From assembly GCF_028437565.1 (NCBI RefSeq), contig NZ_JAMRYR010000006.1, positions 1-64,000 on the forward strand: 64,000 bases of DNA. The letters are read 5' to 3'. How positions within the stretch are numbered: the first letter of the stretch is position 1; every line of letters starts with the position of its first letter. This DNA is from Actinomyces sp. B33 (GTDB lineage: Bacteria; Actinomycetota; Actinomycetes; Actinomycetales; Actinomycetaceae). Of this stretch, positions 7,133 to 16,148 are shown piece after piece. Both the position numbers and the translations under genes were made by a program. The notes under the pieces are model-generated. The model searched no databases, was not told the DNA's origin, and was given only the letters and a program-made list of their open reading frames with translations.

Positions 7133-9813
7133 CTGCCGATGAGCTCGAAATGCCCGGTGGCGACGGCCGCCGTGAGAGCGACGGTGGGGATCACCACGGC
7201 CACGGCCATCATCACCGCATCCGCGGCGCCGACCTTCGAGGGGCGCGCCCAGGTCCGGGTCGAGGCCGCTCCGAATCCTCGGGCCTCCATCGTCAAGGAG
7301 AGCTTGGCGGATCGGCGCAGCGCGAACACGAGCAGCGAGAACGACCCTCGAACGGCCGAGACGACCTTCCGGGAGTCCCCGATGCCGCGGATGCGCCGGG
7401 CCTGTTCGAGGGCCTTCCAGTCGGCGGCCATGAGGCCGGTCATCCTCGCGGCGGCGAGGGTCGCGAGGACGGGCCGGGCGGGCAGGCGGAGGACCTGCGC
7501 CAGTCCGTCGGCCATGTCCGTCGGGTCGATCCGCGTCAGGAGCACGATCGCGGGGAGTCCCACGGCGAGGACCCTCACGAAGATCCCGAGGGCGAGTCGC
7601 ACGGAGCGCTCGGAGACGATCGCCGGGCCGAGCGCCCAGTAGACCTGTCCGCCGGGGTTGGCGTACAGGAGCATCGACAGGGCGGCGATGGGCGCGGCGA
7701 GCAGCAGCGGGGTCATCCGCAGGGCGAGTGCCGCGGGTCGGATTCTCGCGAGGAGGATGAGGGGGAGTTCGAGGACCAGGGCGATCCCCGCGGACACCGG
7801 GTCGATGGAGACGAGCAGGGGGGTCGTCATGACGATGAGCGCGAGGACGTGGATCACGGGGTTGATCCGACCGAGCGGGCCCGATCGCCCGGGGATGCCG
7901 GGAGACTCAGAGACCCCCAGCGGGCCCGATGGCCCGGGGCCTCCGGACCGCTGTGCACCACCATGCTTCTCGACGCGTTTTCCGGTCAAAACGTTCCCAT
8001 AAGAGCGCCGAAAAGCATCCTCGTGCACACTGCTCATCTCGATAACGACATCCCCCATCGCCTCGACGTAGGCCGGGTCGTGGGTGATGGACACGAGAGT
8101 GGTCCCGCGATCGAGGGAGCGGCGCAGAAGCCGGACGAGCTCGATCCACGTCGTCCGATCCTGCCCGAATGTCGGCTCGTCGAGGATCAGCAGTTCGGGA
8201 GCGCTGATGAGGGCGGTGGCGACCGACAGCCGTCGTTTCTCCCCGCCGGACAGGGTCATGGGGTTGGCGCCGGCTAGGGCGGTCAGGCCCAGGGCGTCGA
8301 GGTGCTCGTCGACGAGGGCGTCGATCTCATCGTCTCCCACGCCGGAGCGCCGCGGCCCGATCTCAAGCTCCTCGCGCACGGTTCGGGCGACGAATTGGTA
8401 TTCGGGTTCTTGGAAGACCATGGAGATGCGCCCGAGGAGGTCGGCGGAGCGCCAGTCGTGGGGGTCGGACGAGGCGCGGGCGGGAGGGTCGGCGGGATGG
8501 GCCTCAATAGTGCCGACGAGGGCGGGGAGGAGTCCGGCGAGGGTAAGGGCGAGGGTGGATTTCCCGGTGCCGTTGGCGCCGACGAGGCAGGTGGAGCGCC
8601 CCCGCTCGATGTCGAGGTCGATCCCGGCGCGCACGGGATGGTCGGGCGAGTAGCCGATGGCCAGTCCCCTGGCGGTGAGGATCGGATGATCGTGCACCGC
8701 GTTCCGGCCGGTGGGCGTCCGGCCCGCCGCGCCGGCGGGGGCTGCTCGTTCGATTCGTTCGGCGTGGTCCACGCGTCCGGGCGGCGGGCTCTGCGCGTCG
8801 AGGTCGTGTCGGTCGTCCGGTCGTGTCGGCCGGCCGGGCGCGTCTGGATTCGTGTCGAGGCCCCTGCCGGCACCGCCCGGTCCCGGGTGGGCGTTGTCCG
8901 CTCGGGGACGGAGGGGATGTCCGACGGCTCCGGCGACGTCGTCGCCGGGCAGCCAGATCCCCCGGTCGCGCAGGGCCCGCCCGTGGGAGGCGAGGACGTC
9001 GTCGAGGGGGCCGTCGGCGGCGATCCGCCCGTCGAGGACGACGACCGCCCGGTCGACGAGATCGGCCCACACGTCGACGCGGTGCTCGACGACGACGAGG
9101 GTGGCGCCGGAGGCGGCGAGGACTCGTTCGACGGCGTCGCGCACGTCGGCGACGCCGTCGGGGTCGAGGTTGGCGGTGGGCTCGTCGAGGATGAGCAGGC
9201 CGGGGCGCATGGCGAGGATCGACGCGAGGGCGAGGCGCTGCTTCTGCCCGCCGGACAGGGCGGAGGTGGAGCGGCTGTGGGGCACGTCGAGGCCGACTTC
9301 GGCGAGGGCCCGGTCGACGCGGGGCCAGATCCGTTCGGGCGGGACCTGGAGGTTCTCCATGCCGAATGCGGTGTCGTCGCCGACGCGGGCGAGGACGACT
9401 TGGGCTTCGGGGTCCTGCATGACGAGGCCGATGCGGCCGCGCTGGGAGGAGGGGTCGGCGGCGTCGACGGTGAGGGTTCCTCGGGCCTCGCCCTCGTCCT
9501 CGCCTCCGAGGAGTCCGGCGATGCCGCCCAGGAGGGTGGATTTGCCGGAGCCGGAGGGACCGAGGACGAGGACGCGCTCGCCGGGGGCGATGTCGAGGTC
9601 GACGCCGTCGAGGGCCCATGCGAGGCGCCCTCCGTGGCGCCATCCCCAGTTCCGCGCGTGGATGCGGGCTCCGGGTTCGGCGTCGCGGTGCCCGGGGGGA
9701 GGACTCGTGCGGGCGGCTCGTGTGGGGTCGGGCGCGTGTTCGGGCGCTCGGGCGTCGGGGGCGGGGGGTTGGGCCCCGCCCCGTCGTCCGGCGTCGGGGC
9801 CGGTGTCAGACAC
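7129..9813 (-). CDS. YkoD-YkoC fusion: ECF transporter ATPase pair fused to EcfT
   Basis: An 894-residue fusion giving the energising half of a thiamine-precursor ECF transporter. ATPase domain 1 has Walker A GPSGSGKST (85-93) and LSGGQ (186-190). Domain 2 has GANGTGKST (412-420) and LSGGE (521-525). The EcfT membrane domain follows from about residue 650, with its ARR-I-RG and ARG coupling motifs (EQARRIRG, MEARGFG). In Bacillus YkoD already has two ATPase domains and YkoC is separate. Here they are joined by a linker that includes a 78-bp palindromic element (residues 595-621). Another long low-complexity linker (about 295-375) separates the ATPase domains. The GTG start overlaps the YkoE-like gene by 8 bp. 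Confidence 0.88.
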   Translation of the reverse strand: MSDTGPDAGRRGGAQPPAPDARAPEHAPDPTRAARTSPPPGHRDAEPGARIHARNWGWRHGGRLAWALDGVDLDIAPGERVLVLGPSGSGKSTLLGGIAGLLGGEDEGEARGTLTVDAADPSSQRGRIGLVMQDPEAQVVLARVGDDTAFGMENLQVPPERIWPRVDRALAEVGLDVPHSRSTSALSGGQKQRLALASILAMRPGLLILDEPTANLDPDGVADVRDAVERVLAASGATLVVVEHRVDVWADLVDRAVVVLDGRIAADGPLDDVLASHGRALRDRGIWLPGDDVAGAVGHPLRPRADNAHPGPGGAGRGLDTNPDAPGRPTRPDDRHDLDAQSPPPGRVDHAERIERAAPAGAAGRTPTGRNAVHDHPILTARGLAIGYSPDHPVRAGIDLDIERGRSTCLVGANGTGKSTLALTLAGLLPALVGTIEAHPADPPARASSDPHDWRSADLLGRISMVFQEPEYQFVARTVREELEIGPRRSGVGDDEIDALVDEHLDALGLTALAGANPMTLSGGEKRRLSVATALISAPELLILDEPTFGQDRTTWIELVRLLRRSLDRGTTLVSITHDPAYVEAMGDVVIEMSSVHEDAFRRSYGNVLTGKRVEKHGGAQRSGGPGPSGPLGVSESPGIPGRSGPLGRINPVIHVLALIVMTTPLLVSIDPVSAGIALVLELPLILLARIRPAALALRMTPLLLAAPIAALSMLLYANPGGQVYWALGPAIVSERSVRLALGIFVRVLAVGLPAIVLLTRIDPTDMADGLAQVLRLPARPVLATLAAARMTGLMAADWKALEQARRIRGIGDSRKVVSAVRGSFSLLVFALRRSAKLSLTMEARGFGAASTRTWARPSKVGAADAVMMAVAVVIPTVALTAAVATGHFELIGR
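7952..8029. repeat. 78-bp palindromic element inside the YkoD-YkoC fusion
   Basis: The ends are TGTGCACCACCATGCTTCTC and its imperfect inverted counterpart ending GTGCACA; the centre is unpaired. It encodes residues about 595-621 of the fusion, between the second ATPase and EcfT. It has the same length and end sequence as the element at 34743-34820. Confidence 0.85.
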
Positions 9814-10423
9814 GGGTGCGGGCCTGGCGGCCGGCGGAGAAGCGGTCGAGGGCGCCCGTGCGGGCGAGGGCCTTGACGAGGAACCAGGCGACGAGGCCGC
9901 CGAGGACGGCTCCGGAGACGAGGCAGCAGGCGAGGTAGATCGTCAGGAAGGCGGGGCCCATGGCGAGGTTGCCGGCGGTGAACAGTTCGAGGATCCATGC
10001 CGCGGCTCCGGCGCCGAGGCCGGCGAGCGCGGCGACGGTGGCGGTGTAGCGGCGGTACATGACGAGGGCGAAGACGAGTTCGGCGCCGAGGCCTTGGGCG
10101 ATTCCCGAGTAGAGGGCGCCGATGCCCCATTGCGAGCCGAGGGCGGCGGATACGGAGGCGGCGATGACTTCGACGAGGATCGCGGCGCCGGGTTTGCGGA
10201 TGATGAGGCCGCCGAGGGTGCCGCCGAGGAGCCAGATGCCCAGGGCGAGGCCGCCGAGGCCGGGGGTGGTGGCGTCGAGGACGGAGTATCCGATGCCGCC
10301 GATCTGGTTCCAGATGAGGAAGATCAGGCCGCAGGCGACGCCGAGGACGGCTGCGGTGACCATGTCGACGACCCTCCAGTTGAGGGAGGGACGGGTGGTG
10401 GGGGGTGTGGTGCTGGCGGCCAT
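9806..10423 (-). CDS. ykoE: ECF transporter S component, YkoE family (thiamine/HMP type)
   Basis: A 205-residue hydrophobic protein with five or six membrane segments, opening with the WRVVDMVTAAVLGVACG segment characteristic of YkoE. YkoE is the substrate-binding membrane component of an ECF transporter for hydroxymethylpyrimidine, thiamine or a related precursor. A TPP riboswitch sits just upstream and the matching ATPase/T-component fusion just downstream, overlapping by 8 bp, so the assignment is well supported. The ATG at 10423 has a GAGGAG ribosome site. Confidence 0.9.
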   Translation of the reverse strand: MAASTTPPTTRPSLNWRVVDMVTAAVLGVACGLIFLIWNQIGGIGYSVLDATTPGLGGLALGIWLLGGTLGGLIIRKPGAAILVEVIAASVSAALGSQWGIGALYSGIAQGLGAELVFALVMYRRYTATVAALAGLGAGAAAWILELFTAGNLAMGPAFLTIYLACCLVSGAVLGGLVAWFLVKALARTGALDRFSAGRQARTRV

Positions 10424-10470
10424 GGCGCGTGTTCTCCTCTCGTGACGCCGTGGTGCGCACGAGTGAAGAG

Positions 10471-10566
10471 CCTTCCTACGCCGGCATGATCCGGTTCAGG
10501 TTCTACGGTCGGAGGCGCTGGCCTCCCTCTCAACCCGGTCGGTCCGGGTTCCCGTGGCACGGGCGT
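10471..10566 (-). promoter_or_regulatory. TPP riboswitch (THI element)
   Basis: Read on the minus strand it has the conserved parts in order: a GGGTTGAGAG segment, a variable stem, then CCTGAACCGGATCATGCCGG and GCGTAGGAA. This is the thiamine pyrophosphate aptamer. It ends about 50 nt before the ykoE start codon, which fits control of translation or termination of the transport operon by TPP. Confidence 0.95.
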
Positions 10567-10680
10567 CAGTGTATCGGCTGGCGGCTCGGATGCCGAACGG
10601 GGTCGGAGGGGACGATCGGGAATCGGGCCGGTGGTCGAGGAACGACCGGGGACGCCAGGGCCAGGGACGCCAGGGCGGGG

Positions 10681-12108
10681 TCAGCCCCCGTAGTCGACGG
10701 CGCTGCCGGTCTCGGCCCGGCGCAGCATCCGGTGCCGGTTGACGAGGGCGGCGACGACGATGAACGCGATCCACGCGAGGGAGGCGATCATGCCGGCGCG
10801 GGTGTCGGCCCGGAGGCTGAGGACGACGAGCATGAGGGCCATGAAGACGAGGACGGTCCAGGCGCTGGCGGCCCCGCCGGGGGCGGGGAATCGGGAGGCT
10901 GCGTGGAGGTCCGGGCGTCGGCGCAGGTAGAGGAGGTAGGAGACGACGATGACGACCCAGACGCCCATGAAGAGGGTCGCGGACATGGAGGTGACGAGGG
11001 TAAATGCGTCGGCGATGGAGTCGCCGGAGGCCATGACGGCGATGCCGGACAGGAGGCAGAGGCAGGACAGGAAGAGGGCGTTGCGCGGGACGTGGCGGCC
11101 GGAGAGCCGGCGGAACACCCGGGGGGCGTCTCCGCGGGCGGCGAGGCCGTAGAGCATCCGGGAGGTGGAGTAGATGCCGGAGTTCGCGGAGGAGGCGGCG
11201 GAGGTCAGGACGACGAGGTTGACGACGGTGGCGGCGGCCGCCAGCCCGGTCATGGAGAACATGGTGACGAAGGGGGATGCTTCGGGGTTGATCTGGTCCC
11301 AGGGGGTGACCATCATGATCGCGGCGAGGGCGGCGACGTAGAAGAGCATGATCCGCACGGGGATGGAGTTGACGGCTTTGGGCAGGGTCGTGTCGGGGTC
11401 GGCGGTCTCGGCGACGGTGGTGCCGATGAGTTCGATGCCGACGAAGGCGAAGAGGGCGATTTGGAATCCGCCGAGGAACCCGTGGAATCCGGTGGGGAAG
11501 AATCCGCCGTGGGCCCACAGGTTGGAGACGGCGGCGGCGGTGCCGGCCTGGTCGACGGTTCCGGCGGCGACCATGGTCAGTCCGACGACGACGAGGGCGA
11601 GGATCGCGATGATCTTGACGAGGGCGAACCAGAACTCGGTCTCCCCGAAGGCTTTGACGGTCATGACGTTGAGGGCGAACAGGAGGATCGTCATGGCGAC
11701 GATGGGGATCCACGCGGGGGTGTCGGGCCACCAGAAGCGGACGTACCCGGTGATGGCGACCATGTCGGCGACGCCGGTGACGATCCAGCACATCCAGTAG
11801 GTCCATCCGGTGACGAATCCGGCCCAGGGGCCGATGAGGTCGCGGGCGATGTCGGCGAAGGTCGTGTAGTGGCGGGTGGACAGGAGGAGCTCGCCCATGG
11901 TGCGCATGAAGAGGAAGAGGACGGCGCCGATGATGATGTAGACGAGGAGGATGGAGGGGCCGGCGATGGAGATGGTCTTCCCCGAGCCCATGAAGAGGCC
12001 GGTGCCGATGGCTCCGCCGATGGCGATGAGTTGGACGTGGCGGTTCGTCAGGGTGCGTTGGAGGTGCTGGTCGCCGGCGGTCGAGGGCGCGGCGGGGCTG
12101 GCGCTCAT
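10681..12108 (-). CDS. cycA: APC-family amino acid permease, D-serine/D-alanine/glycine type
   Basis: A 475-residue inner-membrane permease with about 12 segments. The N-terminal TNRHVQLIAIGGAIGTGLFM and GSGKTISIAGPS stretch and the GWTYWMCWIVTG segment closely resemble CycA, the proton-coupled importer of D-Ala, D-Ser and Gly. The frame is open further upstream, but the ATG at 12108 has a GAGAGGA ribosome site and begins directly before the conserved region, so this start was chosen. Substrate range within the AAT subfamily cannot be fixed from sequence. It lies just upstream of the TPP-operon leader but is not part of that operon. Confidence 0.88.
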   Translation of the reverse strand: MSASPAAPSTAGDQHLQRTLTNRHVQLIAIGGAIGTGLFMGSGKTISIAGPSILLVYIIIGAVLFLFMRTMGELLLSTRHYTTFADIARDLIGPWAGFVTGWTYWMCWIVTGVADMVAITGYVRFWWPDTPAWIPIVAMTILLFALNVMTVKAFGETEFWFALVKIIAILALVVVGLTMVAAGTVDQAGTAAAVSNLWAHGGFFPTGFHGFLGGFQIALFAFVGIELIGTTVAETADPDTTLPKAVNSIPVRIMLFYVAALAAIMMVTPWDQINPEASPFVTMFSMTGLAAAATVVNLVVLTSAASSANSGIYSTSRMLYGLAARGDAPRVFRRLSGRHVPRNALFLSCLCLLSGIAVMASGDSIADAFTLVTSMSATLFMGVWVVIVVSYLLYLRRRPDLHAASRFPAPGGAASAWTVLVFMALMLVVLSLRADTRAGMIASLAWIAFIVVAALVNRHRMLRRAETGSAVDYGG

Positions 12109-12321
12109 GGGTGTCCTCTCGGGTGGGGCCCGGGATCCGGCGGGCCGGGTCCGTGAATGGGCCAACGCTACTCCTGGTCGTGGGCGTCGTCGGCGTGCGG
12201 GGGGCTGGGGCGGCCACTGGTGACGCGTCCCACCGGCTTCGGGCGGGCGGGGCGCGGGGCCGGCGGGGCATCGAGCCGGGTTGGTGTGGCGAGGCGGGCG
12301 CGGGCGGGTGAGGATTGCCTT

Positions 12322-12741
12322 ATGACGAGTTCTCAGTGGGTGTCGACGGCACGGGTGGCGACTGGTCGTCCGGCGCGTTTCGGTAAGCAGTTGACCGCGC
12401 ATATGGGGCGCAAGGTCCGCGCGTCGTGGGACGAGGGGGCGTCGTCCGGTTGGGTGGAGTTCGACCGGGAGGGCGTTTCGGTGGGGCGGGTGGAGCTGTC
12501 GTGCGAGGAGGGCGCCCTAGTCATGCGGATGGAGGCGGCTGGGGAGCATGTGGGTCGTCTCGAGCAGGTGTGCGGGATTCATCTGGCCCGTTTCGGGGCG
12601 CGGGAGGGCCTGGTGGTCCGGTGGGAGCGCGAAGACGGGTCGGAGGGGACTTGTCAGGGTCCGTTGACGCCGGAGGAAGTCGCCGAGCACATGCGCGCCA
12701 AGCGGGCGGCCGCCGGGGATCCGTCATCCTCGTCCCGGTGA
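12322..12741 (+). CDS. DUF2218 domain protein
   Basis: A 139-residue soluble protein matching DUF2218 along its length: a TARV...R-FGKQL-AHMGRKV opening, a central acidic beta region and an H-ARFG--EGL-V-WER ending. Function is unknown. In actinobacteria it often accompanies iron-siderophore genes, but none is adjacent here. The ATG at 12322 is chosen over an upstream in-frame start because homology begins here. A GAGGAT hexamer 6 nt upstream could be a -10 box or a ribosome site. Confidence 0.8.
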   Translation: MTSSQWVSTARVATGRPARFGKQLTAHMGRKVRASWDEGASSGWVEFDREGVSVGRVELSCEEGALVMRMEAAGEHVGRLEQVCGIHLARFGAREGLVVRWEREDGSEGTCQGPLTPEEVAEHMRAKRAAAGDPSSSSR

Positions 12742-12755
12742 GCTACTGTGAGGCT

Positions 12756-13316
12756 TCATCCTCTGGAAAGGATCGAGGCGACGATTTTCGCGAATCCGCA
12801 AGCGCCCGCACTACGTAGGCGTTCGGCGACCAAGTAGTCATGCCCGCTCGATTCGTAATAAGCGTCATAGACGCGCGCAGCCCTCTCAACCACATCAGGA
12901 CTGGACGCGTGAACGAGGAGGAAAAACTCGTCAGGAGTATAGACTTCGTAGGGTAGATCATCACCATTGAAGTCCTTGGTATTGCAGGTGACAACATAGT
13001 CGGCCTCTCCGGATCGAGCCGCCCCGCGCACATGCCCGTCCAGCGGGTCCGGGCCGTCCACATCGATCGAGTAATCACGGATCCGTCCGTCGGGGAACGT
13101 CTCTTCGATCTTCTCGCGAAGAATCGCGATTTTCCCTCCCTCCAACTGGGGATATTTTCTTCGAAGACTGTATTGGAGCTCTGCGAGAATATCATCAGTC
13201 CAAATGACCGTATAGATATCCGAACCACCATGAAGAGCGAGCAAACAGATCCAATCCCGAAGTGTCCTTGAATACCAAACATTCGTATCGACAAGAACTC
13301 TTTGCTCACGACGCAT
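12756..13316 (-). CDS. PIN-domain ribonuclease, probable toxin
   Basis: A 186-residue PIN-domain protein. PIN toxins of type II toxin-antitoxin modules cleave RNA using a cluster of acidic residues. The first Asp is D10 in VLVDTNVW, further acidic positions are near ILAEL and DPLDGH, and a late Asp is in CNTKDF. It lies 14 bp downstream of a helix-turn-helix partner in the same direction, the expected antitoxin-toxin order. GC content is visibly lower than in its neighbours, a sign of transfer. An RNase role in the PIN_3/VapC-like group is inferred; the target RNA is unknown. Confidence 0.82.
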   Translation of the reverse strand: MRREQRVLVDTNVWYSRTLRDWICLLALHGGSDIYTVIWTDDILAELQYSLRRKYPQLEGGKIAILREKIEETFPDGRIRDYSIDVDGPDPLDGHVRGAARSGEADYVVTCNTKDFNGDDLPYEVYTPDEFFLLVHASSPDVVERAARVYDAYYESSGHDYLVAERLRSAGACGFAKIVASILSRG

Positions 13317-13330
13317 GCGCTTTTACCTGT

Positions 13331-13789
13331 TCAGCTGAAGTCGCCGAGATCATCGGCGACACTCATCATCTGACGGAAAGCCTCTTTTTGCTGCTCACGC
13401 CGACGCTCCTTGAAATTCAAGACCTCTTCAGCCATGAAACGCGTATGCGTCCCGACCTTATGCGAGGCGATAAGCCCTTCTTTTGCCCATTTCATCAGAG
13501 TCGGCCGAGAGACTCCGAGGATGCCCGCAGCCGTAGTCGACGTCACCTCAGCGGGCATCGATTCCAAAGAGAGCCTCCCCCCGTTGCGGACCGTCCACAG
13601 CGCGCGCAGGACCAGCCCAGTCAACTCATCAGGCAGCTCCTTGCTCTCACCGATCGACGTTTCAAGAATCAGGCGAACTCTCGTCTGTTGACCGGGCGCG
13701 ATGAACTCATCAGGCAAACGCCGTGCCGCCTGGGTCTGCTCGGGGGTGATCGTCATGCTCTCACGCATCTCAATCGTCGGAACCGCCAT
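13331..13789 (-). CDS. HTH antitoxin partner of the PIN toxin
   Basis: A 152-residue protein with a MerR/excisionase-like helix-turn-helix (TAAGILGVSRPTLMKWAKEG, about residues 95-114) and a T-TRFMAEEVLNF segment like those in antitoxin-type DNA-binding proteins. The N-terminal half has no clear domain. The ATG at 13789 has a GAGGAAG ribosome site; the longer frame upstream lacks one. It precedes the PIN gene by 14 bp and is probably cotranscribed. An AGTTATAACT palindrome upstream is a candidate site for autoregulation. Confidence 0.8.
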   Translation of the reverse strand: MAVPTIEMRESMTITPEQTQAARRLPDEFIAPGQQTRVRLILETSIGESKELPDELTGLVLRALWTVRNGGRLSLESMPAEVTSTTAAGILGVSRPTLMKWAKEGLIASHKVGTHTRFMAEEVLNFKERRREQQKEAFRQMMSVADDLGDFS

Positions 13790-13841
13790 GCGTCTTCCTC
13801 CATTCGCAGCACAACCTCGGAATCCCACACTACAATCTTTT

Positions 13842-13851
13842 AGTTATAACT
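13842..13851. promoter_or_regulatory. Candidate operator upstream of the toxin-antitoxin pair
   Basis: AGTTATAACT is a perfect 10-bp palindrome in an AT-rich stretch 53 bp upstream of the antitoxin start, in otherwise GC-rich DNA. The position suits an autorepressor site. Confidence 0.45.
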
Positions 13852-13875
13852 GCAATCTCGGCAAGATACCTGGGC

Positions 13876-14349
13876 TCAGGCCTCCAGGTGCTCCTTGACG
13901 GCCAGGAGGGTCGCCTCCCACATGCCGACCTCGTCCTCCCAGACCTGGCGGGCCTCGGCCTCGTCGTCGCTGACCGAGGCCAGGCCGGATTCCTCGATGT
14001 GGATGACGATCCGGCCGTCCTCGTCCGACAGGGAGACCTCGACGAGGGTCGCCCGATCGTCGGGGAGCTCGTCCCCGGCCATCGGGTACCAGCGGAAGGA
14101 GACGACGTCCATCGGGTCCTCGTCGGCCTTCGCGACGAGCCACTGGCCGGCGTCGGGATCATTGACGGTGTAGACGCCGTCCTCGCCGACGCTCACCTCG
14201 TGGTCGCCGAGCGGGCCGTCGTTGATCCACCAGCCGGGTTCGCTGACGAAGGCCCAGACCTCCTCCTGGGAGGCGCTCACGCAGACCTCGGCCTGGGCGA
14301 GGTCGATGTTCTCTTCGGGGGATCGGGGCTCGGCGTCGAAGATGTCCAT
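13876..14349 (-). CDS. SRPBCC/AHSA1-like domain protein
   Basis: A 157-residue acidic protein with the SRPBCC (START-like) beta-rich pattern: an early VCVSASQEEVWAFVSEPGWW segment, a mid region G-Y-VNDPDAG, a VSFRWYPMAG strand and a long C-terminal helix ending KEHLEA. Such proteins bind hydrophobic ligands or act as stress or cochaperone-like factors; no specific ligand can be named. The ATG at 14349 follows TACCGT (14356-14361, minus strand) by exactly 6 nt, so it is probably leaderless. It is divergent from pntA. Confidence 0.8.
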   Translation of the reverse strand: MDIFDAEPRSPEENIDLAQAEVCVSASQEEVWAFVSEPGWWINDGPLGDHEVSVGEDGVYTVNDPDAGQWLVAKADEDPMDVVSFRWYPMAGDELPDDRATLVEVSLSDEDGRIVIHIEESGLASVSDDEAEARQVWEDEVGMWEATLLAVKEHLEA

Positions 14350-14599
14350 GCGTCCACGGTAGACGCTTCGCGGCCGTCGGCGAGGGCGAACGCCCCGGCC
14401 GCCCCGGCCGCCGCTCGCTCCCGCGACGGCATCTCATAGGACGGACGACCCGAGACCCGCGATCCGCCAAGAAAAACCCATGGATCAGTAATGTGCTCGG
14501 GGCCACAAGTCCCGGTCCGGGCCCGGCACGACCCTCTAATGTTCCCACCAGCCGCCAGCAGACGAGGCCGGCGCCTCATCGAACCGACAGGAGTGCACC

Positions 14600-16144
14600 A
14601 TGCGCATCGGCGTGCCCGCAGAGGGGCCCGACCAGCCCCTGGTCGCCGCGACCCCCCACACGGTCGGGCTCCTCACCCGCCTCGGATACGAGGTCGTCGT
14701 CGAACACGGGGCCGGCGCATCCGCCCGCTTCCCGGACTCCTCCTACGACGAGGCCGGCGCCGCCCTCGTCGACGCCGCCGACGTGTGGGCCAGCGACATC
14801 GTCATCGCCCTCGACGCCCCCGACAACGACCTCGTCGCGACAATGCGCCCCGGCGCCGCCCTCATCGCCCGCCTCGACCCGCGCCGCGACACCGGCCTCG
14901 CCGAGCGCCTCGCCCCCCACGGGATCACCGCTTTGGCGATGGACGCCGTCCCGCGCATCTCCCGCGCCCAGGCGATGGACGTCCTGTCCAGCCAGGCGAA
15001 CGTCGCCGGATACCGGGCCGTCGTCGAGGCCGCCTCGTGCTTCGGCCGCGTCTTCACCGGGCAGGTGACGGCCGCCGGGAAGATGCCGCCCGCGAGGGTC
15101 TACGTCATCGGCGCCGGAGTGGCCGGGCTGGCCGCCATCGGCACCGCGCACTCCATGGGCGCCCTCGTGTCCGCCACCGACGTGCGCCCCGAGGTCGCCG
15201 AGCAGGTCGAGTCCATGGGAGCCTCCTTCGTCGCCCTGCCGACCGCGCAGGAGGAGTCCTCCGACGGCTACGCCCGGGAGATGGACGAGGACGCCGCCGC
15301 GGCCGCCGCCCGCCTGTACGCCTCCCAGGCGGCCGCCTCCGACATCGTCATCACGACGGCGAACATCCCCGGGCGGACCGCCCCGATTCTCCTCGACGAG
15401 GCGGCCGTCGCCGCCATGGCCCCCGGATCGGTGATCGTCGACATGGCCGCCGCCAACGGCGGCAACTGCGCGCTGACCGTCCCCGGGCGGGTCATCACCA
15501 CCGACAACGGGGTGACGATCGTCGGCTACGAGGATTTCGCGGCCCGCCTGCCCTCCCAGGCGTCCCAGCTCTACGGGCGCAACATCGTCAACCTCCTGAC
15601 CCTCATGACCCCCGGCAAGGACGGGCAGCTCGTCATCGACCTGGACGACGAGGTCGTCCGCGGGATCGCCGTGACCGAGCGCGGCCGGGTGATGTGGCCG
15701 CCGCCGCCCGTCCAGGTGTCGGCCGCGCCCACCGCCCCCGCCGGCCCCTCCCCCGAGGAGGTCGAGGCCGCGCGCCTGGCCGACGAGGAGCGGGCCAGGC
15801 GGTCCCGGCGGCTCGTGCGCATCGGCACGGCGGCGGCCGCCGCCGCCCTGGCGGCGCTGATCCTGGCGACCCCGGCTGCGGCGACGGGCCATTACATCGT
15901 CCTGCTGCTGTCGGTGGTGCTCGGCTTCTACGTCATCTCGAACGTCACGCCGGCGCTGCACACGCCGCTGATGTCGGTGACGAACGCGATCTCGGGGATC
16001 ATCCTCGTCGGCGGGATCTCCCAGATCGGGGACCCGCACCCGGTGATCGCCGGCGCGAGCTTCGCGGCGATCGTCCTGGCGTCCATCAACATCTTCGGCG
16101 GATTCGCGGTCACCCACCGCATGCTCGCCATGTTCCGGAAGTGA
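14600..16144 (+). CDS. pntA: NAD(P) transhydrogenase subunit alpha
   Basis: A 514-residue PntA, the NAD(H)-binding domain I plus part of the membrane domain of the proton-translocating transhydrogenase, which uses the proton gradient to make NADPH from NADH. Visible parts are MRIGVPAE at the start, the [16 protein letters not shown] segment, the dinucleotide-binding [15 protein letters not shown] near 170-185, the [10 protein letters not shown] segment and about four membrane helices from 410 on. Length matches the full-length E. coli-type subunit. A GGAG ribosome site precedes the ATG. pntB follows after 4 bp. Confidence 0.96.
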   Translation: MRIGVPAEGPDQPLVAATPHTVGLLTRLGYEVVVEHGAGASARFPDSSYDEAGAALVDAADVWASDIVIALDAPDNDLVATMRPGAALIARLDPRRDTGLAERLAPHGITALAMDAVPRISRAQAMDVLSSQANVAGYRAVVEAASCFGRVFTGQVTAAGKMPPARVYVIGAGVAGLAAIGTAHSMGALVSATDVRPEVAEQVESMGASFVALPTAQEESSDGYAREMDEDAAAAAARLYASQAAASDIVITTANIPGRTAPILLDEAAVAAMAPGSVIVDMAAANGGNCALTVPGRVITTDNGVTIVGYEDFAARLPSQASQLYGRNIVNLLTLMTPGKDGQLVIDLDDEVVRGIAVTERGRVMWPPPPVQVSAAPTAPAGPSPEEVEAARLADEERARRSRRLVRIGTAAAAAALAALILATPAAATGHYIVLLLSVVLGFYVISNVTPALHTPLMSVTNAISGIILVGGISQIGDPHPVIAGASFAAIVLASINIFGGFAVTHRMLAMFRK

Positions 16145-16148
16145 GGCG

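Noticed and set aside
10405-12156. 583-codon plus-strand frame over the cycA gene
   Set aside because: Crosses the TPP riboswitch and an evident permease gene on the other strand; Glu/Gly/Asp-rich shadow.
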